A stretch of 64,000 nt of DNA, from positions 1,488,001 through 1,552,000 of the forward strand of contig NZ_CP124614.1 in NCBI RefSeq assembly GCF_029958905.1, written 5' to 3'. Source of the stretch: Vibrio sp. YMD68 (GTDB lineage Bacteria; Pseudomonadota; Gammaproteobacteria; Enterobacterales; Vibrionaceae). Shown one piece after another: positions 57,115-64,000 of this stretch (position 1 is the stretch's first letter; every line of letters starts with the position of its first letter). The notes beneath the pieces are model-generated. The model ran no database searches. It saw only the letters and a program-made list of their open reading frames with translations, and was not told the DNA's origin. The position numbers and the translations under genes are program-made.

Positions 57115-59301
57115 ATGAGCAGTCGTATTCAACAGGGAAGCTTGAACATTGATAGCACCCTCTACCAATTAATTAATGAGCAGGTAATCCCTGGAACAGG
57201 CATTGTCGCTGAAGACTTTTGGCAATCTTTTGCAACCATCCTTGAAGATTTGGCTCCTAAGAACCGCGCATTGCTTATAAAGCGCGACGATCTTCAACAT
57301 CAAATTGATGTCTGGCACCAAGAGCGTGCTGGACAAACGCTAGATGCGGCAGAGTACAAACAGTTCCTACAACAGATCGGCTACCTAGTCCCTGAAGGCG
57401 ATGATTTTCAAGTGACAACAGCAAATGTCGAGCCAGAAATTGCCACCCAAGCAGGGCCACAGCTTGTCGTTCCAATTATGAATGCACGTTTTGCACTTAA
57501 CGCAGCCAACGCGCGTTGGGGCAGCTTATATGATGCGCTCTACGGCACCGATGTCATCAGCGAAAGTGACGGCGCGGAAAAGGGCGGAAGCTTTAACCCT
57601 GTTCGTGGCGCTAAAGTTGTGACTTATGCTCGTGAGTTCCTTGATGATGCAGCGCCACTAAATGGCGTTTCCCATAAAGACGTCACCAAATACAGCATCA
57701 GTAACGCTAGCATTGGCAATAAGCTGATAGCGACACTGGATAACGGTGAGGAAGTCACTCTCATTGATAGCGACCAGTTCATTGGCTATCAAGGTGATGC
57801 AAGTTCCCCTTCCTGCATTTTGCTTAAACACAACAACCTGCATATCGAAATTCAAATTGACCCGAGCGCACCGATTGGTAGCGTTGATGTTGCGGGCATT
57901 AAAGATGTATTAGTTGAAGCTGCCTTAACGACCATTATGGATTGTGAAGACTCGGTTGCTGCGGTTGATGGTGAAGACAAAGCACTGGCTTACCGTAACT
58001 GGTTAGGCTTGATGAAAGGTGACCTGAAAGAGTCGCTAGAGAAAAATGGCAAAACCATCGTTCGTAGTTTGAATCCAGATCGCCAATACACCAGTGTCAC
58101 TGGCGGTGAGATCTCGCTCAAAGGCCGCAGCATGTTATTTATACGTAACGTGGGCCACCTGATGACCAACCCTGCGATCATTGACGCCGAAGGCAATGAA
58201 GTACCTGAAGGTATTATGGATGGCATGGTGACATCGCTCATCGCGATGCATGATTTAAAAGGCAATAGCGCTTACCAAAACTCGACCGCAAACAGCATCA
58301 ACATTGTAAAACCTAAGATGCATGGCCCTGAAGAAGTGGCGTTTACCAATGAGTTGTTTGGCCGCATTGAAGATGCACTAGGGCTAGACCGCTACACCAT
58401 CAAAGTCGGCATCATGGATGAAGAGCGTCGTACTTCGGTCAATCTGAAAGAATGTATTCGTGCGGCTAAAGATCGTGTTGTGTTCATCAATACCGGTTTC
58501 TTAGATCGAACGGGTGATGAGATTCACACGAGTATGGAAGCGGGGCCATTTGCGCCTAAAACACAGCTGAAAACCATGACTTGGATTGGCGCATACGAAG
58601 ATCAAAACGTTGATCTTGGCTTGGCTTGTGGCCTGCAAGGTAAAGCCCAGATAGGTAAAGGTATGTGGCCAGAGCCAGATAATATGGCGAAGATGATGGA
58701 CGCGAAAATTGGTCATCCACAAGCGGGCGCGAATACGGCTTGGGTTCCTTCCCCAACCGCCGCGACTTTGCACGCGCTGCACTATCACAAGGTGAGTGTA
58801 CCAAGCCGCCAGAAAGAGCTTCGTGAGCGAGTGAGAGCCAATGTCGATGATATTCTTACTATTCCGTTATTAGGTAATCAAAAGCTGACCGCTCAAGATA
58901 TCCAAAACGAATTGGATAACAACACGCAAGGTATTCTAGGTTACGTGGTTCGTTGGATTGACCAAGGCGTAGGGTGCTCTAAAGTACCTGATATTAACGA
59001 TGTGGGCTTGATGGAAGATCGCGCAACACTGCGTATTTCTAGCCAACATATTGCTAACTGGTTACGCCATGGGATTTGCGATGAAGCCCAAGTCATGAAA
59101 ACCATGAAACGCATGGCGGCCGTCGTTGACGAGCAAAACGCTGGCGACCCGAGCTACCGTAATATGGCACCTGACTTTGAAAACAGCATTGCATTTTCAG
59201 CGGCTTGTCAGTTGGTATTTGAGGGTGGGGCTCAGCCGAATGGCTATACTGAGCCCGTGTTACACGCGATGCGCCTAAAACTGAAAGCACAAAATGCCTA
59301 G
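57115..59301 (+). CDS. glcB: Malate synthase G
   Basis: A 728-residue enzyme condensing glyoxylate and acetyl-CoA to malate, the second shunt step. MSG features: [30 protein letters not shown] (275-303), [11 protein letters not shown] (catalytic arginine area), [28 protein letters not shown]. Length matches isoform G (723 in E. coli). ATG at 57115 after GAGAGAGAT. Together with aceA it is a complete shunt under the LysR gene between them. Confidence 0.96.
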   Translation: MSSRIQQGSLNIDSTLYQLINEQVIPGTGIVAEDFWQSFATILEDLAPKNRALLIKRDDLQHQIDVWHQERAGQTLDAAEYKQFLQQIGYLVPEGDDFQVTTANVEPEIATQAGPQLVVPIMNARFALNAANARWGSLYDALYGTDVISESDGAEKGGSFNPVRGAKVVTYAREFLDDAAPLNGVSHKDVTKYSISNASIGNKLIATLDNGEEVTLIDSDQFIGYQGDASSPSCILLKHNNLHIEIQIDPSAPIGSVDVAGIKDVLVEAALTTIMDCEDSVAAVDGEDKALAYRNWLGLMKGDLKESLEKNGKTIVRSLNPDRQYTSVTGGEISLKGRSMLFIRNVGHLMTNPAIIDAEGNEVPEGIMDGMVTSLIAMHDLKGNSAYQNSTANSINIVKPKMHGPEEVAFTNELFGRIEDALGLDRYTIKVGIMDEERRTSVNLKECIRAAKDRVVFINTGFLDRTGDEIHTSMEAGPFAPKTQLKTMTWIGAYEDQNVDLGLACGLQGKAQIGKGMWPEPDNMAKMMDAKIGHPQAGANTAWVPSPTAATLHALHYHKVSVPSRQKELRERVRANVDDILTIPLLGNQKLTAQDIQNELDNNTQGILGYVVRWIDQGVGCSKVPDINDVGLMEDRATLRISSQHIANWLRHGICDEAQVMKTMKRMAAVVDEQNAGDPSYRNMAPDFENSIAFSAACQLVFEGGAQPNGYTEPVLHAMRLKLKAQNA

Positions 59302-59750
59302 ATGACATAGCGCAGCAAACCAATAACGAAAACAAAGAACATGAACGACTAAAAAAGAAAACTCTTTAACCGAGCCCAAGGTGCCGCGCTTTATAGCGCG
59401 GTTTTTTTTGTTAAATCCGCCGTCGAGTAAAATAGAGACTCAGCATACCTAACATCGAGTAATCGATAATAAGTTGGTCGGAGTGGGTTATTACACAAAT
59501 TCAAACAACACGTAAAAGTGACTCTAGTGAGCTCTCAGCCCAGTTAAATAAAGGGCTCGGGGCTAAAAATACCGGTGTGTGTAAAAAACGATTTAGTAAA
59601 ATTCACAGTGTGAAATTTTTGTTGTGAAATTGTTTTAAAAATGAAGGTAGTATGAAAAGCATGAAAATTACACAGTAAAGAATAATTTTAAAAAGGGTCA
59701 ATCAGGATTTTTGGCCTACATAAAATTCAAAGCCGTATGAGGGAACGATT
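59302..59750. other. Gap between glcB and its relative
   Basis: 449 nt. The glcB terminator occupies 59384-59409. The remainder is AT-rich, with two GTGAAAT-type elements around 59610-59632 and a likely own promoter for the next gene. No other gene is supported. Confidence 0.55.
59384..59409 (+). terminator. glcB terminator
   Basis: CCGCGCT-TTAT-AGCGCGG (59384-59401) followed by eight T; a textbook intrinsic terminator. Confidence 0.95.
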
Positions 59751-60323
59751 ATGAATATGCTGACACTAGACAAAACAGAACTTCACAGAAACCATTCGAC
59801 TTTTATTGCTGAAGCTGTCTTTGCCGTAGAAATGGTGAAAGCAGACAAGCAGCTAGAAAAACAGACAATGGCGAAACAGTTGCTTGATACTCTATTTCCT
59901 CTCGAGTCGGGATCTCATGAAGATGCAGTGAGCTATGAGATTGACTACAGACACATTCAGGTTTACTTCAAAAATGGCGAACACACGGGTCTGAAACGCG
60001 CTAAACACTTTGTGGCTTACACTGGTGACAAGTCGAAGCCTACCGCAATCCTATTTCGTGATGAGAGCGGAACACATGTTGAAGTGACGATAGGTGCTAG
60101 CAAGGGCACGGGGTGTTTAGAGTTGGTCGATATTGAAGATATTCAGCTAGAGACATGTACTACCTTTTCTCAAACTACCGCTAGTCGTTCGTCTGGAATT
60201 AGACACTGGGTTAGCTTGGTGAAAAGCGATGAAAGCGGTCGAACAAATGCATCAAGTGAAGATAAAGAGTTTACAGCAAAAAATGGTGAAGATTATAACC
60301 TTGGTTTCAGCTTCGCTCTTTAA
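59751..60323 (+). CDS. Truncated, non-catalytic relative of malate synthase G
   Basis: A 190-residue protein whose residues about 41-160 align colinearly with GlcB residues about 172-305: AKQLLDTLFPLESGSHEDAV with [36 protein letters not shown] with [24 protein letters not shown] with LHIEIQI, and HWVSLVKSDE with [10 protein letters not shown]. This covers the inserted beta domain and stops before the catalytic Arg, Asp and Cys region. It has its own Shine-Dalgarno (GAGGG 8 nt upstream) and terminator, so it is not simply debris. Role unknown; binding to or regulating GlcB is a guess. Confidence 0.78.
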   Translation: MNMLTLDKTELHRNHSTFIAEAVFAVEMVKADKQLEKQTMAKQLLDTLFPLESGSHEDAVSYEIDYRHIQVYFKNGEHTGLKRAKHFVAYTGDKSKPTAILFRDESGTHVEVTIGASKGTGCLELVDIEDIQLETCTTFSQTTASRSSGIRHWVSLVKSDESGRTNASSEDKEFTAKNGEDYNLGFSFAL

Positions 60324-60350
60324 TGTATTAGGTTTTATTTTTGGTTATTT

Positions 60351-60376
60351 CCCCGCTCCCTATAGCGGGGTTTTTT
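60351..60376 (+). terminator. Terminator after the GlcB-like gene
   Basis: CCCCGCT-CCCTAT-AGCGGGG (60351-60370) followed by six T. Confidence 0.93.
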
Positions 60377-60484
60377 GTGAGCATTCCACCAAAAGAGATT
60401 CTAAAACGGAATGATCATTGACGAATGATCATTCAGGCTTAGCAATCCATTTTTACGACTTCATGTTGTGGGTGCTCAACTTAC

Positions 60485-61966
60485 TTATAGATAGCGGTTA
60501 ATCAAATGTTCTTTGAAGAACTGGGCGTTTAACGTTTCCCCTGTCGCTGACTTAACTAACTCATCCGTTGTGAGCAAGCTGCCTTTACTCCAGATGTTTT
60601 CCGATAACCAAGCGAAAATAGGGGAGAGGTCACCGCTGCGGATTGCGCTGTCTACGTCGACGGTTTGTTTCATTGTCGCCATAAACTGAGCGGCATACAT
60701 TGCACCTAATGTGTAGCTAGGGAAATAGCCGAATGCGCCGTCTGTCCAATGAATATCCTGCATGCAGCCATTTTTAAAATTGCCTTGAGTAGAAAGGCCA
60801 AGATATTGCTGCATTTTATCGTTCCAGAGTTCAGGTACATCGGTATGTTTGATTTTTCCGTTGATCAAGTCACGTTCAATTTCATAGCGAAGAATAACGT
60901 GAGCAGGGTAGGTAAGCTCATCAGCATCGACACGAATAAAATCTTTCTTAACGCGTGTATATAGCTTTTGAAAGTTATCAAATCCAAACAGGGCTGGATC
61001 GTGTGAGGTAAATTGCTTACCTGCGAAGTGAGATAAGTGTTGGATGAAAGCATCACTTCGACCCACCTGCATTTCAAAAAATAGCGACTGAGACTCGTGA
61101 ATGCCCATAGAGCGAGCTTCACCTGACGGCAAGCCTGCGAGTTGTTTTGGCAACCCTTGCTCATAGCGAGCATGCCCTGTTTCATGCACGATCCCCATTA
61201 ACGATTGCACAAATTCAGATTCGTCGTATCGGGTTGTGATTCTGACATCAGAAGGGACACCGCCACAAAAAGGGTGGACACTTTCATCGAGTCGGCCATG
61301 CTCAAAGTCAAACTGCAACAGTTTCATGACTTCTAACCCTAGCGCTTTTTGTTTATCTGTTTCAAACTGACCTGATGGGGTAATGAAAGACTCCGCTTTT
61401 TGCTTTTCAATCACATCATCAATTAGCGATGGTAGCCACGTTTTAACATCGGCAAACAAAATGTCCAATGAGGCTGATGTTGTGCCAGGCTCGTAGATAT
61501 CCAGCATAGCGTCGTAAGGGGAAAGCCCGGTCGCTTCTGCACGAATTTGCGCTTCTTCCTGAGATAACTGAACGACTTCAGCCCAATTTTTTTCAAAGCC
61601 AAGCCAATCATTGTTGCCACGTTGTGTTCGCCATGCATGCTCACATTTAGAACCAGCCAGTGATTTCGCTTGTACCAGTGTTTCAGGTAAGACATTTGCT
61701 TGTTGCCATTGACGCTTTAGCTCGCGCAGAGAAGACGCCTCTTGAGGATTCAGTGCTTCAGATTCAGCCTGTTCAAACCATTCCGAAAGTTGCGGTTGAG
61801 TTAAAAGGCCGTGAATGTGCACAGACAACTGCGCCATGGCTTCAGAGCGAGCTTGGTTCCCACCAGAAGGCATCATAGAAGCTTGATCCCAGCCACAAAT
61901 CGCTGCGAGATGATTAAAGTGAGAGATGGTTTTTGAATGTTCAACTAATTTTTGGAATGCGCTCAT
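60485..61966 (-). CDS. M32-family metallocarboxypeptidase
   Basis: A 493-residue carboxypeptidase Taq-type enzyme removing C-terminal amino acids, cytoplasmic. The zinc site is HETGH (261-265) with the third ligand Glu291 in GIHESQS. HPFCGGVPSDVRITTRYDE and the final SGETLNAQFFKEHLINRYL are family motifs. The start is ATG at 61966 (MSAFQKLVEH, the usual family start); a GTG 33 nt earlier is in frame but not needed. Single gene. Confidence 0.94.
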   Translation of the reverse strand: MSAFQKLVEHSKTISHFNHLAAICGWDQASMMPSGGNQARSEAMAQLSVHIHGLLTQPQLSEWFEQAESEALNPQEASSLRELKRQWQQANVLPETLVQAKSLAGSKCEHAWRTQRGNNDWLGFEKNWAEVVQLSQEEAQIRAEATGLSPYDAMLDIYEPGTTSASLDILFADVKTWLPSLIDDVIEKQKAESFITPSGQFETDKQKALGLEVMKLLQFDFEHGRLDESVHPFCGGVPSDVRITTRYDESEFVQSLMGIVHETGHARYEQGLPKQLAGLPSGEARSMGIHESQSLFFEMQVGRSDAFIQHLSHFAGKQFTSHDPALFGFDNFQKLYTRVKKDFIRVDADELTYPAHVILRYEIERDLINGKIKHTDVPELWNDKMQQYLGLSTQGNFKNGCMQDIHWTDGAFGYFPSYTLGAMYAAQFMATMKQTVDVDSAIRSGDLSPIFAWLSENIWSKGSLLTTDELVKSATGETLNAQFFKEHLINRYL

Positions 61967-62153
61967 GGTAAGCCGTCCGTGACAAAGGGAAGAATGCACA
62001 GTGTAGCAATGTTGCGTTGATTCTCAAGGGTGACGAGCTAACCTAACAAACTGTTTTGATTTAATATTCCATCAGCTTGTCTTTTTGATGGTATTTTTGA
62101 ACGGAACTGGTTATTTTGAATGACTGATTTATTCACCTTTGAGCAATGTTCTG

Positions 62154-62798
62154 ATGTCCATTTTAAATATTGAAGCTTTCATACTTGCTATTACCATCCT
62201 AACCCTGACGCCTGGGCTTGATACGGCTATGGTGATCAGAAATACCACAAGAGGTGGGTTGTCTGATGGGGTAATGACCAGTTTTGGTATTTGTAGCGGC
62301 CTTTATGTTCACGCGCTCTTTTCCGCAATAGGGATTTCAGCGGTTTTGGCGCAATCAGCCGAGCTGTTTCAGTTCGTGAAATTTGTTGGGGCAGCGTATT
62401 TGATTTGGTTGGGGGCAAACAGTCTGTTATCGCTTCGAAACACGACTCCTACTGCCGTTGACACGCAAATTAATGGGAGTGGGCTTGTTGCTTTACGCTC
62501 TTTGCGTGAGGGGTTCTTATCCAATGTATTGAATCCAAAAACAGCGGTGTTTTATTTGGCGTTTCTTCCCCAGTTCATTGATCCGAAAGGCTCTGCGTTA
62601 CTTCAATCGCTTTTTATGGCATCGATTCATTTTGTCATTGCAATGATTTGGCAATGCAGTTTGTCTAGTGTGTTAGTGCGCGCCAAGTCTCTGTTGAATA
62701 ATGTCCGATTCTTAAAGTGGATGGAAGGCACAACGGGAGCCGTGCTAGTTGCGTTAGGCGTCAAGCTAATGCTAGAAGATCCTATTATAGAATCTTAA
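62154..62798 (+). CDS. LysE/RhtB-family exporter, second copy
   Basis: A 214-residue inner-membrane protein with the family's TPGLDTAMVIRNTTRGG (TPG motif), VKFVGAAYLIWLGANSL and NPKTAVFYLAFLPQFI. It is only distantly similar to the exporter at 65-685. A TTG at 62139 is in frame; I use ATG at 62154, whose ribosome site is weak, so the start is uncertain. Substrate unknown. Confidence 0.87.
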   Translation: MSILNIEAFILAITILTLTPGLDTAMVIRNTTRGGLSDGVMTSFGICSGLYVHALFSAIGISAVLAQSAELFQFVKFVGAAYLIWLGANSLLSLRNTTPTAVDTQINGSGLVALRSLREGFLSNVLNPKTAVFYLAFLPQFIDPKGSALLQSLFMASIHFVIAMIWQCSLSSVLVRAKSLLNNVRFLKWMEGTTGAVLVALGVKLMLEDPIIES

Positions 62799-62825
62799 TT
62801 GGATGTTTTTTTCGCTGGTAAATAA

Positions 62826-62855
62826 AAAGGCAAACAATGGAATCTGTTTGCCTTT
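62826..62855 (-). terminator. Terminator between convergent genes
   Basis: AAAGGCAAACA (62826-62836) pairs perfectly with 62845-62855 around an 8-nt loop. On the minus strand it is followed by TTATT after TTT in the stem, fitting the end of the symporter gene. Confidence 0.75.
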
Positions 62856-62922
62856 GATAATAGCGTTAGTCTTTAATCTTAGTTTGCGGTACTGATGTCC
62901 TAGGCAACACGTACAGTGTTCG

Positions 62923-62960
62923 AAGCTTTCAGTGTCTTAAAAAGCTTTCAGTGTCTTAAA
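62923..62960. repeat. 19-bp tandem duplication spanning a stop codon
   Basis: Two perfect copies of AAGCTTTCAGTGTCTTAAA (62923-62941 and 62942-62960). The second copy contains the stop codon (62956-62958) of the symporter gene. Confidence 0.94.
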
Positions 62961-64000
62961 AAGCATCCACGGCTTTGGAATGTACAGCGGCAGAAAAATA
63001 GCGTTTTGTCTCTTCAATCACCACGTGGCGTAGGGCGATTAAACCAATCAGGTTAGGGATAGCCATTAATCCATTCACAATGTCTGCAATAATCCAAATC
63101 ATATCTAAATGAAGAAACGCACCGGAAGCGACTAAAGCAATAAAGATAATTTTGTAAGGGAGGACCGCTTTTGTACCCAGTAGGTAAACCACGCATCGTT
63201 CACCATAATAGTTCCAGCCAAGAATTGTCGTAAAGGCAAAAAACATCAAGCCAATGGAAACAAGCATTGGTCCTAAAGTATCCGAGTTCAAACCTTGAGC
63301 GAAAGCATGCGTTGTCATCGCAGCACCTGAGAATTCACTTTGCCATGCGCCGGTCAAAATCAGAGCCAGTCCTGTCATGGTACAAATGATGATGGTGTCA
63401 AAGAAAGTCCCTGTCATAGAGATAAGGCCTTGCTTCACACAGGAATCAGTCTTTGCCGCAGCCGCAGCCATTGGAGCGCTGCCTAGTCCGGATTCGTTCG
63501 AGAAGACACCACGAGCAATACCAGATTGAATCGCCAGCATGATGCTTGCGCCTAAGAAACCACCTGTCGCCGCTGAAGAGGTAAAAGCGGACACGAAAAC
63601 CAAAGCGACAGCATCATAGAGCTTGTCTATATTAAGAAGAATAACGCTGGCACAGGTAACCACGTAAAACACCGCCATGACTGGCACGACTTTTCCCGCT
63701 ACTTTAGCGATCGATTGAATTCCACCGAGCGTTACGCCTGCCACTAATAGGGTTAAGATGGGGGCAGAAATTTCTCGCGTGATGCCAAATGAAATCTCGC
63801 TAGCATCGAGTATGGCGTTCACTTGCGGGAAAGTACCAATACCAAAGCAGGCGACTCCGAGCGCAGAAATAGCAAACATCACCGCGAGTGCTTTTGAGCC
63901 CACACCGTATTGAAGATAGTACATTGGTCCGCCGATCATTTGGCCGTTGTCATCCACTTTACGGTATTTTACAGCGAGTAAACATTCGGCATATTTGGTC
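62956..64000 (-). CDS. AgcS-family sodium/amino-acid symporter, N-terminus cut by window
   Basis: The C-terminal 348 residues of a Na+/alanine (glycine) symporter. The frame runs open to the window edge and encodes TKYAECLLAVKYRKVDDNGQMIGGPMYYL there, the conserved AgcS segment, so the true start is outside. Further marks: GIARGVFSNESGLGSAPMAAAAAKT (conserved Ser/Gly Na+ site region), GWNYYGERCVVYLLG. About eight TMs are visible. The short C-terminus ends in HSKAVDAF. Imports small amino acids with Na+, typical of marine bacteria. Confidence 0.93.
   Translation of the reverse strand, partial: TKYAECLLAVKYRKVDDNGQMIGGPMYYLQYGVGSKALAVMFAISALGVACFGIGTFPQVNAILDASEISFGITREISAPILTLLVAGVTLGGIQSIAKVAGKVVPVMAVFYVVTCASVILLNIDKLYDAVALVFVSAFTSSAATGGFLGASIMLAIQSGIARGVFSNESGLGSAPMAAAAAKTDSCVKQGLISMTGTFFDTIIICTMTGLALILTGAWQSEFSGAAMTTHAFAQGLNSDTLGPMLVSIGLMFFAFTTILGWNYYGERCVVYLLGTKAVLPYKIIFIALVASGAFLHLDMIWIIADIVNGLMAIPNLIGLIALRHVVIEETKRYFSAAVHSKAVDAF

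Noticed and set aside
59751..60323. Pseudogene of malate synthase
   Set aside because: The frame is intact with its own ribosome site and terminator, and it diverges evenly from glcB, which fits a maintained gene better.

Overview
The window looks like a piece of a Vibrio (gammaproteobacterial) chromosome with moderate GC. The basis is gene content: a Vibrio-type thermostable hemolysin family gene, the long (532 aa) isocitrate lyase, adjacent speA-speB, a VCA0849-type RTX adhesin, and Fur-, Zur- and PmrA/QseB-like operator motifs. No rRNA, tRNA, CRISPR array, insertion sequence or prophage was seen. Species is not claimed.

Layout. 1-1.5 kb: a LysE-family exporter and a divergent acyl-esterase. 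1.6-8.1 kb: a tight seven-gene minus-strand operon (thermostable hemolysin/GNAT-like protein, AMP-forming acyl ligase, heme-oxygenase-like diiron oxidase, SDR, TPR protein, OmpR-type regulator, histidine kinase) headed by a CTTAAG-N5-CTTAAG box. I read it as an undescribed, self-regulated small-molecule (probably acyl-derived) pathway. 8.3-10.4 kb: a GntR/YtrA-type regulator with an ABC-2 exporter and a perfect 12-bp inverted-repeat operator. 10.6-15.8 kb: a Zur-box-headed operon with a His-containing exported small protein and a peptide/opine/nickel-type ABC importer with a fused double ATPase, plausibly for a zinc chelate. 16-19.7 kb: a membrane-linked glycerophosphodiesterase, a diguanylate cyclase and a small gene with a strong terminator. 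20-33.2 kb: a 4,421-residue RTX adhesin with a LapG-like TAAG site, T1SS-143 repeats and terminal RTX nonapeptides.

33.5-42 kb: a CBM48 protein, speB-speA (arginine to agmatine to putrescine), two glycosyltransferases, the ABC-F factor YbiT and a small hypothetical gene. 42.3-47.2 kb: an ECF sigma factor, a secreted protein and a transmembrane Ser/Thr kinase in one operon, with a divergent lipoprotein that may belong to the same circuit. 47.3-51.4 kb: a fatty-acid hydroxylase-type protein and a Fur-boxed imelysin plus di-heme oxidoreductase pair. 52-60.3 kb: an EamA transporter, then the glyoxylate-shunt locus: a possible ADP-ribosyltransferase-fold protein, aceA, a LysR regulator, malate synthase G and a truncated, catalytically empty relative of malate synthase G. 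60.5-64 kb: an M32 carboxypeptidase, a second LysE-family exporter and an AgcS-type Na+/amino-acid symporter cut by the window edge.

A pattern not explained by genes runs through the window. Many short perfect or near-perfect tandem duplications (units of 5-7 and about 14-19 bp, sometimes longer) sit in almost every larger intergenic gap, and once in frame (15-nt units) inside a glycosyltransferase.
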